This document shows, piece by piece, positions 37,047-45,768 of a stretch of 64,000 nt of DNA. The translations under genes were made by a program, and so were the position numbers. The first letter of the stretch is position 1. Every line of letters begins with the position of its first letter. This stretch comes from Datnioides undecimradiatus (Eukaryota; Chordata; Actinopteri; Lobotiformes; Datnioididae): NCBI GenBank assembly GCA_008933995.1, contig WARS01000036.1, positions 19,825,285 through 19,889,284 on the forward strand. Direction: 5' to 3'. The notes beneath the pieces were generated by a model. The model saw nothing but the letters and a program-made list of their open reading frames with translations, was not told the DNA's origin and did no database searches.

Positions 37047-40000
37047 CTGACTTCAGGATTATTTTTGGCTGCGATCTCCTACGCTATCGTTTTGATCAAT
37101 GCCATCACTGTCCTTTGGCGGGTTGGTCTGCAGCCAAAGGCAGCGGCGGCTCTGGAGTTTGCTAATGGGAGGCCATTAAAGGAGCCATTCATGTCGCACT
37201 GGGAAACTGGAGACTATTCATTTTTGTGTGTAGAGGAGGGAAAAAGGATCACTTCTGCATAAACTGACCGTCCTTCGCATAAACTGGCTGTGACCTCGAA
37301 CGCACCGCCGCACTCTTCATTGTCTCTGCACGAGTTAAAGTTAAAGAGGGAAGTTGCGTGAATTAAAAATGATGTAGGATGTTCCAAAATATCATCATGA
37401 CTCAAAGCATGACCAGCACTTCTATACTTCCATGCACATAACATCAGCCTGTAGCTTGGAGGGGCTGAGACTTTACAGCCGCCTGCGTGGCTCTGCTCTG
37501 TGCGTTCTGCAGGGCACATGCTAACCAGATGTAGCCCTGACCAGGGTACGGCCCAGACGGGACTCCCCGCACTTCCTGCACACAAGGCCCCAGGGACTGA
37601 TAGAGGACGCTGCTGACGCCTGCCAAAGCACTGTGGGCATAACAGGCCACATCCTGGTCATAACAGTGGCTCCTTTGAGTTTAACTCGAGCAGCGAGGGC
37701 CGCATCGGCCACATCAGCGGTCTTCGGATAACTCAGGAATGTTGTGAGGTCTCAAACGGGCTGAAATGCGACTTCTAACCATCACGAGTCATCTGCGTAA
37801 CTACCCAGCGACAGCTTTTTGGCTTCAACCTGCGACCTTCTTACATTTCCTGTGCTGAGAGCCAATCAAACGCTTTCTTTTCTTTTTCAGGTCTTTAATA
37901 TAGTGGCGTGGTGGAAGGCAGCGCTTCTTTTCACCGAGCGTCATCAGTCATGCTTATGACAACACAACATGGGTAAACGCGGGCGGGCGATATCCTACCT
38001 GCCATCAAAATAAACATAAAAATAAGGGTGACCCAGATTATGCCTGAGCACATCAGCAGGGCTAAATTTAAAAAGCTGCAACTCTAATGTCAAAGGTTTA
38101 GATGAGATGACGCTGGTGAGAAACTCCTGTGTTCAGAAGATCCTACGTGTTGTGTATGTGAGTGTTCAGCCACAAGACAGAAGCTGCACAGACGCTCACA
38201 GCCTGAAACCAGAGGTCATGTCCCTGCGTCCAATAAGATCCCCGCCCTGTGACGTGAGCTGACGCTACCTGACGGGCGACAGCGAGCGCGCAACCGCCAC
38301 GGCCCGCTTCATATCCTGCTTCAACCGTGCGACTTCTGGTTTGTCGAGTGGATGTGTGAATACGCTTACATGATCTAATCTGGCTACCTCACCTTGGTGT
38401 CAGGCGCGCTGAAAAACCAACAGAGCTGCCAATGTTGGTTTTTAAAGGCGGAGCCAGGAGACAGCAGAACGGGAACAGGCAGAAAACAGGGGGGCTGGTT
38501 GGCAGGACCACCGTGAGCGGTGGATAAGAACAAACCTTCTTATTTGAAATTTAGCACTTTTATTGACTTTGTGACGTGAGTTGTATTAATGCTCCAAACC
38601 AAAAGGCTGCACAGTGAAGATCTCTGCATGCAGCTGCAGGCCGGCGGGGCATTGTAGCATCTTTTAGCGCTCCGTTTTGTCTGTAAATGCACCGTCTGAT
38701 TCAGTTTCATCGCTTCATTTGACCTCAGCCACAGTTTGCTCAGCGAGGAAGCTGATAAAACCCTGTGTACACAGGCCGCCCAGCACCGAGCGGCACACAG
38801 ACAAAGTTTGGGACTTGCTGGTGGACACAGTGAAGCACTGATTGGCTGTAAAACCACATAGTTTCTCAGGTTAGGACTGAAATGAGAGCGACCAGGGGAG
38901 TTGCAGTCATCAGGCTGCCAGAAACACTCTCCAGACTGAATGCTAATGCAGTGCTGTGCTGCTGGGCGTGTAAACAGGCAAGTCTTGGCTAACATGCTCA
39001 GCACTGCAACATTTATAACAATGAGGGTTTGAATAAATAACAAAGCTTTGCACAATATTAGCAAATAGAGGGAAAACAGACAGATGCTGCTGTGCATATT
39101 TTGCATTTTGGACCATTCTGGATGTCTGCAGCCCAAAAGATTCGTGCTGTTTGATTGGATAACTGATTATTCAGGCAATCGTGTGCAACTTATTGACATA
39201 ACATAAAATGCACCTGTGTGTTTTTAGTTAGTAGAGTCACTGTTAGCACAGTTATTAATGGTGTCCTGTGGTCTGGCTGCTTTCACAGAGGAGGCTTAAA
39301 CACACTTCATCATAAAAACAGCCACGCTCTAACACTTTTCGTGGCCGTTTGCCACCTTTTTTTTTTTTTAATCCAAAAAGGTAAAGATCTGCATTTGCAG
39401 ATAACAGCTGCCTCGCGACATTAACAACGATGTGGGCTGGTGGCGACAGAATGCAGCGGCAGTGCTCTGAACACCTTCATACCACAGAACAGTCCCAGCT
39501 TGTCTACTTCAACCTGCCTTGACAAGCACCACGGACGCGCCTCCTGTCTGGTTGTGATGCCGCTGCGCACAGCTTCCAGCTGAAGCACAGCAGTGAAGCC
39601 TGTTTGTCAAACTGATCGATGATAGCGTCGGTTTTAAATCACATACCTTCTTATTTTTAGCTCAATTAAGCGTCCACTTGCTGAGCAGCAGATCTGATCT
39701 GCTTCACCTTGTGATTTCATTTCAGCCCAGCTCTTATTTACTGCAACCATGTGTTATGAAACGTCAACTGTTTGCTTGAGACAGATGAGGGAATGACTCC
39801 ACCCGACCCATCGCCTCCTGAGGTATTTGTTTTCTGCTAGGGAAGTGCACTGCTAGTTCTGCACAAAAGCCAAGCTGAATGAAGCTGCACCAAAGTCTGG
39901 AGCAGTGCTGCTTTCGCTGCATGGTCAGCGTTAGCGTGTAGTCTTTTCCTACTAATTGCAGCCTGGGCTGTTTTAAAAGGTCGGTATGTAGGAGGAAGTG

Positions 40001-41665
40001 GAGGTGTCTGTGTTTGGACATCATGAGCATGACTCAGAGGCAGCTGCTGGACTCCCTAAGCACATCTGCAGACAGCTGGTACTCTCTGGCCAAGCTGCAA
40101 AGCCACAGCATGTCATAGTTTCCACTTAGAACAACTAAGCACAGGACAAACTCAAGCTCAACTATGACATACCGTGATTTGTGCTGTTCTGTTGTCGTCA
40201 TTGATACTGGAACATATGTGTTATGACTCTGAGCCTTGGCCAGAGACTGAAAGCCATCTGGTTGATGAGTAGAAACTAGCACAGGCTAACCTACTTCTCA
40301 GCTGCACTTTCTTTTGCTGTCCCAGTACAGATCAGAAGCTGCAGACTGGTTAACAGCCTGAAGGGAGGAGGACGAGGAGGACGAGGAGGAGGGGTGCGGG
40401 TGAGCGCGGAGGTATGCGGTGCGAGGAGTGACGAGTTCAAGCCTCTACAAGCAAGCAATGCAAACCACTCTTAGCCCCCCAGTACTAACTGAGCACTGTC
40501 ATTTGTGCAACTCTGCATGTCTGCTTTGGCTGTAGAGACATTTCTCCACTTCAGACTGAGAACAGAGGAGGATACACACAGATATATTCTGATTTATGTG
40601 CATACAGGGAGAAAAATGCTGTTAAGAATTAACCATAAATACATAAACATATATATTCCAAATGTCTTAAACACTCATTTAAAAAGAAAATGCAATCAAA
40701 GGTGAAAATCTACCTGTTACCAAAAGCAGGAAAAGGATGTATTCACACTGATCAATACAAACCCTGCGGCAGGAGAAGCCCACAGAGCAGCCAGCCCTGT
40801 TGTGTTTTTGTCTGTCCTTTAATTAATGTTTTAGTGCAAATGCAATTTAACATCAGGCCAATGCGGCCGAGATAACCTGGCTCGGAAAGGGAACAGTAGC
40901 CCGACAAAGAAGAGAAATTAGAGAAGTTAATCAAAAAAGCATGCTCGGATGCCCAGAAAACGACCATATATGGACTAAAAAGCGTGAATGAGGAAGTGTA
41001 GGCTGAATAGGAAGTAGTACTGCGCATGCTCACACCCTGACTAACGAGCGAAAAGATTTGTGAATTGCACTAGCTAAAGCCGCGGTTTTATTGATTTATT
41101 GAAATTACACTGCAGTAATTATTATTGGAAAATAAACAAAACAAGTTGGGTTTTAGGGTCAGTGACGGTCAGCTTAGAAAAATGAATGAAACCAGCTGTG
41201 AGGGACGCCTTCCTCAGTCCGGTTTCGGTCTTGCAACAGCAAACACTAGCTGGCTGGTTGCAGCGAAATCCCTTCGACAGGAAGAAAAACACACTCCGGT
41301 GATGTAATCACGCTGATGATGACATTAGGATCAAAAAATATGAAATTAATGAGGAAACTGTGTGTTTTAGAGAAGCTATGAATGACCCGAGTGGCTTTCA
41401 CCCGGAATGCAGCCGGGGGAAGAATAATAACATGTCACAGTTAGCACGTTAGCATGTTAGCTCGCTGGCTAGCTGTGTGGATATACACAGGGACGGACGC
41501 GCACACACGCCCAGTTGCTGCTGACACTGACAGTCCCTAACCTAACCGTACCCAGCGCCTCGATGACACCCCCGAGCCCCCCTTCCCCTGTCTGCACGGC
41601 GCCCCGGTTTGAAGGGCTTACCCTGTGCCGCAGTCGACAACACACGCCGGTAGCCGTCCAGCCAT
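29888..41665 (-). CDS. actr3: Actin-related protein 3 (Arp2/3 complex subunit)
   Basis: Arp3 pairs with Arp2 in the seven-subunit Arp2/3 complex, which nucleates branched actin filaments at the cell cortex. Twelve coding exons, in transcript order: 41622-41665, 36859-36914, 36501-36625, 35614-35724, 35418-35513, 35195-35302, 34421-34564, 32954-33127, 32776-32868, 31855-31980, 30645-30728, 29888-29983. All introns are GT-AG and the frames close, giving 418 aa, the family length. Visible features are the actin-fold phosphate loops [13 protein letters not shown] (residues 11-23) and DSGDGVTH (about 169-176), the adenosine-site LSGGSTMF (about 321-328), and the C-terminus [11 protein letters not shown]. 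Residues YDTDGSKW and [11 protein letters not shown] match ACTR3 rather than ACTR3B. The start [12 protein letters not shown] is the usual Arp3 N-terminus. Intron 1 is 4.7 kb and the rest are shorter. The product is certain; the paralogue call is very likely. Confidence 0.97.
32335..32350 (+). promoter_or_regulatory. CTCF-like motif in actr3 intron 9
   Basis: ACAGCAGAGGGCGCAG fits the CTCF core CCASYAGRKGGCRS with a mismatch in the first position. Motif match only. Confidence 0.3.
33535..33582 (+). mobile_element. Possible hAT-like element terminus
   Basis: Sequence ending GTGGGCCATGTGTTGAACACCCCTG resembles the terminus of hAT-family nonautonomous elements, which end in CACCCCTG after a GGGCC-rich stretch. 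No matching CAGGGGTG partner end was found nearby, so this is a solo, degenerate end at best. It lies in the actr3 intron between exons 7 and 8. Confidence 0.3.
34047..34063 (-). promoter_or_regulatory. CTCF-like motif in actr3 intron 7
   Basis: On the minus strand, GGACAGCAGGTGGCGGC matches the CTCF core closely (CAGCAGGTGGCGG). It points toward the plus-strand motif at 32335, so the pair is convergent. Motif match only. Confidence 0.3.
35308..35333. repeat. (CA)n microsatellite abutting an actr3 splice acceptor
   Basis: Uninterrupted CA run. On the transcribed strand it is (TG)n ending in TCTCAG immediately before exon 6 (35195-35302). It occupies the place of the usual polypyrimidine tract. 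Confidence 0.95.
36915..41621 (-). other. actr3 intron 1
   Basis: A 4.7-kb intron between GGCACAGG|GTAAG and the acceptor at 36915. It holds a TG microsatellite (37016-37044), a poly-T/A stretch near 39358-39369, and a purine GAGGACGAGGAGG tract (40363-40394). It also contains an open frame of 198 codons on the minus strand (38540-39136) with no recognisable domain. First introns often carry regulatory DNA; nothing specific can be named. Confidence 0.8.
37016..37044. repeat. (GT)n microsatellite
   Basis: Uninterrupted GT run of about fourteen units inside actr3 intron 1. Confidence 0.95.
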
Positions 41666-41880
41666 CTCTCGCCGGGTCTCTGCGGTTTAGAAACGGTTAA
41701 GTGTGATGGATAGCAGGCTGTGTCGGCTGGAGGATCTGGCAAGCCGTCCACAGGCGGAACCCTGAGCCCGCACAGTGCCGTTTCCACTTCCGCACTCGGC
41801 TCCTGGGCAGGCAGGGAGAGGCAAGATGGCGGAGGCCGGGTAGAGCGACGGGGGCGGGGCCGAGCAGCTGTCAATCACCG
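41666..41880 (-). promoter_or_regulatory. actr3 5' UTR and core promoter region
   Basis: GC- and CpG-rich sequence just upstream of the actr3 ATG. Visible sites include a GC box GGGGCGGGGC (41851-41860, Sp1/KLF type), a YY1-like AAGATGGCGG (41823-41832) and an ETS-like CTTCCG (41787-41792). No TATA box was noticed, as expected for a housekeeping CpG promoter. The transcription start is not determinable from sequence. Confidence 0.55.
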
Positions 41881-41929
41881 AGAGAGGACGGCATCAGTTT
41901 ACATGAGCGCGACCACGGACTGAATGAGG

Positions 41930-42417
41930 ATGTGCTATTATAATCCTGCTCATATCCTCTACAGCCTATTAATACAAATCCCTGTGTTATTAATATTTTG
42001 TACTATATTTAAAATATGTACAGTCTACTTTCATGTCAGTTAGTTTGTTTTTCAGTGTGTTTACTGTCTAAAGGTAAAATATACAACATAATGTAAATAT
42101 GTGTTTTTATCAATATGATAGCCATATCTAACATAAAATTGTGTTGTAAATCAAACTTGAAAATAAAAAATACCATAATATAGCAAAACCAGTGCAAAAC
42201 TAATAAATAGTAACCCAAATAACTAATATTATGAATATTGGCTATATCTATTATAAGTTATAATTATATTTATAATATTAATAAAATAGTAGGTGTCGTC
42301 CTTTCCTAATTTTATTCTCATTTCTGGGAGAAAAAAAATAAAAATGTACATAAATAAAAAATAGAGTTTTATATCATACAATATTTTTGTTTTGTATTTT
42401 GTATTATAACAATATAA
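41930..42417. other. AT-rich spacer between two divergent promoters
   Basis: About 490 bp made mostly of A and T (runs of ATAAAAAATA, TATTATAAGTTATAATTATA type). It separates the CpG-rich actr3 start region from the next gene. No gene or recognisable element is present. Confidence 0.7.
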
Positions 42418-42490
42418 CTCCGGAACAGTTGGTGGCAGTAACCCTCATGTACATTTTTGTTTCGGGGTGCTGTTTAAACTAAAGAAGAAG
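42418..42490 (+). promoter_or_regulatory. GGTGGCAGTAA...AAGAAGAAG promoter-proximal motif
   Basis: A GGTGGCAGTAA block followed about 40 bp later by AAAGAAGAAG, some 90 bp before the next gene. I recall similar GGTGGCGGTAATGC...AAAGAAGAAG blocks just upstream of many fish genes, possibly from a short dispersed repeat. Neither origin nor function can be settled here. Confidence 0.3.
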
Positions 42491-42549
42491 TGCAGCCCAG
42501 CCCGTGTAAGGGACCGGGCAGCCGCTGCAGAGCGAACATACAGTGTATT

Positions 42550-42585
42550 ATGAATGTTAGCGGGACCTTCCTCCGCACACTATGA
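42550..42585 (+). other. Short upstream ORF before MADF gene
   Basis: ATG at 42550 opens an eleven-codon frame whose TGA (42583-42585) overlaps the first in-frame ATG of the MADF gene (42582) as ATGA. A second upstream ATG at 42554, in another frame, runs to TAA at 42677-42679 and overlaps both candidate starts. Both matter only if transcription begins upstream of 42550. Confidence 0.4.
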
Positions 42586-44015
42586 CACACTTTCGGGGTC
42601 AGATACGGGGGCCACACTGGGGGCCCGCGATGGACAACATGCTGATCGACTTCTGGCGCAAACACGACTGCCTTTTTAATTCCTCGGTGGATTCTTACTA
42701 TGACAAAGATTTAAAGACGAAGCTGTGGAGCGAGTTCGCACTGTCCATAGGAAAGCCTGGTGAGTCTGACGCACGTTGTGTGTGTTGCACAGGAAGCACG
42801 TGAAGCAATGTGCAAGCAGGTGGTAAACGTATGAATCCAGCTGTACTCAAGTTTATAATTATGCAGTTATACAACAGGGATTAGTTTACATAATGTTAAA
42901 ATTGGGTGTGTACAGTTTGATTTTATGGTGTGTCACTACTTCCTCTTTACCACCAGGTCTGGCCACTTTAATATACTGTTCTGTCACATTTTGGCACATG
43001 TTCACCTTTTTCCCTGCAGTGTCTGATGTTGAGAGAAGATCGAGATCGCTCCGGACTCAGTACGGGAGGGTGTTATGGCATCCAGAGAGGGTCAGCACCC
43101 TCCAGCAAAAGATGCTCAGGGAGAAACTGGATTTCTTGAGGCCTTATATAGTTCGCAGACGAGCTGATTCATATCAGGTGAGTCTGAAAGAAATGCACGA
43201 AAGCCTGCAGGTGCCTCCGTCCGTTTCTTAGTTGCAGATTTTTATGTTTCTGCATGTTCTTCTTGCAGGAGGAAAGGTTTGATGATCGGGAAGAGGACGA
43301 GGAGGAGCCGGAGACTGAAGGAAGTATTGACCAGGAGATGGGGAGCTCGTTTGGTAGCCCGCTGCATGCTGACGCAACTGGACAAGATCTAGATGATGAA
43401 CGTCAGTCTGCCGCCTCCACCAAGAACCCCACTCCCCTGCACTGTCCAAACCCACAACCTCAAGTCACAAGCGTAGTGTCTTTGAGCTGTCCAGACCGTC
43501 TCAGCGATGACGTCTCTGCTAATCAACCTGACCAAACTGCGAACACATCCAAACACGACATACTAAACCAGTTTGCAGAGGTGATGTTGGCAGACATGCG
43601 TCACATTAAAGACCCTGTGGTGCTCATGAGACTTCGCCGAGATATCACCGACCTGGTGTTCAGAGCGGTGGAGGAAGACCTGCAGAAGCGATGCATTCAG
43701 GTGCCGTCGCCACTGAGGCAGGAGGAAAGCTGCCCAAAGCCCCAGCAGGCGTGTTCGCAGACAAACTTCTCCTGGAGGCAGGTGTTTCTGAAGAGAAAGA
43801 ACAAAGAGAGCGACAGGAGGATGCAGCGATGGGACGAGATGAAGCACACGAGGAGAACATCCAGGAGCCAGTCGTTGCAGCCCGTCCAGCAAAGTGAAGC
43901 TCTGGAGGGGATGAGTGAAAGCAGCTCCCAGGTTCTCATTCAGCCTTCGGAGATCAAAAGAGAGACAGAGCCACACATGGTCAAGGTTGAGGAGGAGGCA
44001 CTTCCACTGGGTTGA
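42582..44015 (+). CDS. MADF and BESS-like domain protein, probable DNA-binding regulator
   Basis: Three exons: 42582-42759, 43020-43177, 43269-44015. Splice sites are GT-AG and frames close, giving about 360 aa. Residues 17-105 form a MADF (Myb/SANT-like) domain: MLIDFWRKHDCLF, LKTKLWSEFA, then RRSRSLRTQYGRVLWHPE with the usual LR..Y core. An acidic Ser/Thr-rich linker follows (EEDEEEPETE). A BESS-like helix lies around residues 212-247 (MRHIKDPVVLMRLRRDI). A basic segment (VFLKRKNKESDRRMQRW) could be a nuclear localisation signal. MADF proteins typically bind DNA and BESS mediates protein contacts; function here is inferred. ATG 42582 has A at -3. ATG 42630 has a better context (GCGATGG) and starts MDNMLIDFW, so the true start may be 42630 (344 aa). 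I do not recognise a named orthologue. Confidence 0.82.
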
Positions 44016-44424
44016 AAGTTTAGATACAGAGTTGCCACTGTTTGCCACCTCAGGCAGGAGGTGCTGATCAAACGTTTAAGCATTTAAACATTAACTGATG
44101 CTAATAGATGCTAACAAGTACCAGTCGCATTAACTGCCCTTTCTATCTTACAGAAGTCCTGATGTTTGTCCCGTGTTAGCACTGAGTAGCAGTTTGTAGG
44201 GGATTCATTTAATTGATACATGGTGTTTCTACCAGAATGAGGACGTCAGAGGACGTAAGGACGCCGCGAGTCCAAAGGGGAACATCTAACTTCAACTTAA
44301 TAGGTCGCTGAATGGACGTGTTATTAGACACATCCCAGGAGCTAAAGATGTCAGAGGTGCCCCGGGTCACACTGTGTTCAGAGGGACAGTTAACATAAAC
44401 CAAAAAAGTACTACCAGAAGATGC

Positions 44425-44735
44425 AACATGGCCACAAAGAGACACAGAGTGACCCCAAAGACTCAGCAGCTACGGAGAGATGCAAGATTATCACAAAGAG
44501 ATGCAGAGACACAACCAACACATCCCAACAAGGACACAAGACAGACAAAGAGACACAGGAGCAAAAACTTGTGCAAAGGGCACAAAACTAACAAAAAGAG
44601 ATGGAAATCAACAACAGAGATGACTGCAAAGACACAAAATTACAACAAAAAGACACAAAAGTACCACAAAAAGACATAAAACAGCTACACAGCGGCACAA
44701 AACAATCACAAAACGATACACAACTGTAACAGACA
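44425..44735 (+). repeat. Degenerate CACAAAGAGACACAAAA minisatellite
   Basis: Irregular tandem copies of a purine-rich unit built from ACACAAAA and CAAAGAGACACA, with no constant period visible by eye. Similar arrays are common in fish genomes. It sits in the MADF gene's 3' flank, within its UTR if the polyadenylation signal at 44738 or 45032 is used. Confidence 0.7.
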
Positions 44736-44737
44736 GC

Positions 44738-44743
44738 AATAAA
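44738..44743 (+). terminator. Candidate polyadenylation signal, MADF gene
   Basis: AATAAA directly after the minisatellite. An alternative ATTAAA at 45032-45037 is followed by a TG-rich stretch (GTGTGTG), which is a better downstream context. Which one is used is unknown. Confidence 0.35.
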
Positions 44744-45768
44744 CAGCAAAGAATCTCTGTTTGGGTGTGTGCTTCTGTGCCCAGGGGCCCGTCATCTCAT
44801 AATCCACCCATGATCATAAGTCTTGCTTCTGATGAGTCTATGCCAGAAACAGTTCAGACCAACTGCTGCTTGGTGTGTAACTCTGTAATGCTGCATTCAG
44901 GTGCTGCTTCAGACTTGTTCATGAGCTCCATATTACAAAGTGGTTCTGTCCCTGACTTGTTGCTGCATCGGTACATCCCCTAAAACCACTAACGTATTGT
45001 TTTGCCTGACTGTGTTAGCCCTGTTAACAGAATTAAATGTGCACTGTGTGTGCAAACCTGTTTTCCTCTTTCCCTGAGCTTCACTGAGCCGTATGAGCCA
45101 CACTGTCGACCGCTATGGGGAGGAAAGTGTCAGACAATTGCGACTATTAACCAGTAGATGGTGGTGTGAATGTGGTTTGTCAATCAGTGCATCTGTAATA
45201 TAATAGTAATTATGATTGTTTGGATTTTAAAGATAGGCAGCAGCAAACTAATGTACAAAAACATATCTGAATCTCTTAAAATGACTGGTTTGTAAATGGT
45301 TTGTTTCACATTACATTTTCAAAGCCCCGCAGTGATAGTATAGTACTTATATAGTAAGTATAATAAATGGGAAAATGCCTCTAATGATATTACAGAGCTG
45401 TACCACGCTGACACCACACAAATACCAGCTGTTACTACATATTTTATGACATTAGAAAGAAACCTTAAAATAGTAATATAATAATTTTATAGGCTATCTG
45501 ACGCCGTTCCGGTTGAAACTAACTTTTAGATTCCCCAAACCACAGTGTCTTTGTTGCATCGTAGTTTTTCTTTTTTAGATTTAAAGCCATCTTTATATTT
45601 CTTATTCCGTTTTATCCTTCCCCGTGGTTATAAATCTTCTTATTTTGTATTTTTATGAGCCTGTGCGACGCGCGGGGTCCTTAGCCTTTTCACTCAGGCA
45701 GCGCCGAGTCGCGCCCAGAAGGGTCCTGAACGCCACACACATACACACGTGTGCTGCGCTCCGTTACC
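44744..45768. other. Intergenic region and ddx18 promoter
   Basis: The first part may be MADF gene 3' UTR. The middle is AT-rich (about 45170-45490). The last 150 bp is CpG-rich with an ETS-like TTCCGG (45507-45512), a pyrimidine-rich TTAGCCTTTTCACTC near 45681, and a CACGTG E-box at 45746-45751. No TATA box was seen at a useful distance. A CTCF-like CCAGTAGATGGTG lies at 45151. Confidence 0.55.
45746..45751. promoter_or_regulatory. CACGTG E-box upstream of ddx18
   Basis: A palindromic E-box inside ACACGTGT, ending 17 bp before the ddx18 ATG. It is the preferred site of MYC/MAX and related bHLH-ZIP factors. DDX18 was originally described as MrDb, a MYC-regulated DEAD-box gene, so the site fits known regulation of the family. 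Occupancy is inference. Confidence 0.5.

Noticed and set aside
38540..39136. 198-codon open frame on the minus strand in actr3 intron 1
   Set aside because: It is the longest single open frame outside the genes, but it has no recognisable domain, no splice logic and ordinary composition. A rough estimate from stop-codon frequency over six frames of 64 kb gives about one such frame by chance.
43563..44048. 161-codon antisense open frame over the MADF gene
   Set aside because: Shadow of the long third exon; no family resemblance.
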